Below, in pieces: positions 63,577 to 64,000 of a stretch of 64,000 nucleotides of DNA. The notes under the pieces are model-generated. The model saw nothing but the letters and a program-made list of their open reading frames with translations. It made no database searches and had not been told where the DNA came from. The position numbers were made by a program, and so were the translations under genes. Origin of the DNA: Deferribacter desulfuricans SSM1 (GTDB taxonomy: Bacteria > Chrysiogenota > Deferribacteres > Deferribacterales > Deferribacteraceae); NCBI RefSeq assembly GCF_000010985.1, contig NC_013939.1:516001-580000 (forward strand). Reading direction: 5' to 3'. Numbering within the stretch: position 1 is the stretch's first letter; each line of letters begins with the position of its first letter.

Positions 63577-64000
63577 ATGGCAGGAAATAGTTTTGGTAGA
63601 ATTTTTAAAATCACAACTTTTGGCGAAAGCCATGGTAAAGCTGTTGGTGTAGTGGTTGATGGATGCCCTCCAAATATTGAAATATCAAAAGAGGATATCC
63701 AAAGAGAATTGGATCGAAGAAGGCCTGGGCAGAGTGAAATTACCACTCCTAGAGCAGAAAAAGATGAAGTAGAAATTTTAAGTGGTGTTTTTGAAGGGAA
63801 AACTACTGGCACACCTATTTGTATGTTGGTTTATAATAGCGATTTTAGGTCAAAAGATTATTCTTATATAAAGGACAAATTTAGACCTGGTCATGCAGAT
63901 TTTACCTATTACAAAAAGTATGGGATAAGGGATTATAGAGGTGGTGGTAGATCGTCATCAAGAGAAACTATAGGTAGGGTTTGTGCAGGAGCTATTGCGA
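63577..64000 (+). CDS. aroC: Chorismate synthase (5' part, cut by window end)
   Basis: Final enzyme of the shikimate pathway, FMN-dependent. The first 141 residues are present: [36 protein letters not shown] and [20 protein letters not shown], ending in the [15 protein letters not shown] flavin/substrate region. The ATG directly follows the previous stop. The 3' half lies outside the window. Confidence 0.97.
   Translation, partial: MAGNSFGRIFKITTFGESHGKAVGVVVDGCPPNIEISKEDIQRELDRRRPGQSEITTPRAEKDEVEILSGVFEGKTTGTPICMLVYNSDFRSKDYSYIKDKFRPGHADFTYYKKYGIRDYRGGGRSSSRETIGRVCAGAIA

Overview
The window is A+T-rich chromosome from a thermophilic, flagellated, Gram-negative-type anaerobe. A Deferribacter-like member of the Deferribacterota is my best guess; this is inference from gene content, not from any search. 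LptD and a meso-DAP-type MurE (DNPR motif) indicate an outer membrane and DAP peptidoglycan. FliD/FliS indicate flagella. A single-chain pyruvate:ferredoxin oxidoreductase and a rubredoxin/flavodiiron pair indicate anaerobic metabolism with O2 defence. A TtuB-TtuA-TrmI operon (thermostable tRNA T-loop modification) indicates a thermophile.

Bases 1-11,800 form a type I-B CRISPR-Cas locus read entirely on the minus strand: leader 2, array 2 (22 repeats), cas4-cas1-cas2-cas6-cas8b-cas7-cas5-cas3, then leader 1 and array 1 (11 repeats visible, running off the left edge). Both leaders carry the same consensus promoter (TTGACA, 17 bp, TATAAT). The cas operon contains two toxin-antitoxin insertions. 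An intact-looking Phd/RelE pair with its own promoter and palindrome lies between cas5 and cas3, and cas3 starts inside relE. A frameshifted MNT nucleotidyltransferase plus a 16-codon stub, probably the start of its lost HEPN partner, lies between cas7 and cas5. This decayed-plus-intact TA arrangement inside an interference operon is the most unusual feature of the window.

11.8-27.4 kb: a pseudouridine synthase with lrgAB, radC, a DUF4139 exported protein, an NDUFA9-like reductase, pyrF-pyrE behind a terminator hairpin after nifJ, an acyl-CoA synthetase, ktrB-ktrA potassium uptake, and rubredoxin-flavodiiron protein. Two copies of a palindromic dispersed repeat lie at 16.8 and 23.7 kb.

27.4-34.5 kb: a minus-strand run of overlapping genes, accD-folC-lptD-SDR-unknown periplasmic protein-DHH phosphoesterase. 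folC has no ATG/GTG/TTG start upstream of its P-loop. 34.6-41.5 kb: a small cytochrome c, the late flagellar genes fliD-fliS and two small companions, a LOG-family protein and an orphan periplasmic-binding sensor kinase.

41.7-57.6 kb: a compact division and cell wall (dcw) cluster, mraZ-rsmH-ftsL-ftsI-murE-murF-mraY-murD-ftsW-murG-murC-ddl-ftsQ-ftsA-ftsZ, with a strong promoter and TGGAA direct repeats before mraZ and no murB. 57.6-64 kb: glycosyltransferases, ttuB-ttuA-trmI, a LysE-like protein, crcB with DUF190, a molybdopterin-fold protein lacking the usual Mo-ligand cysteine, and the 5' part of aroC. No rRNA, tRNA, transposase or integrase gene was recognised.
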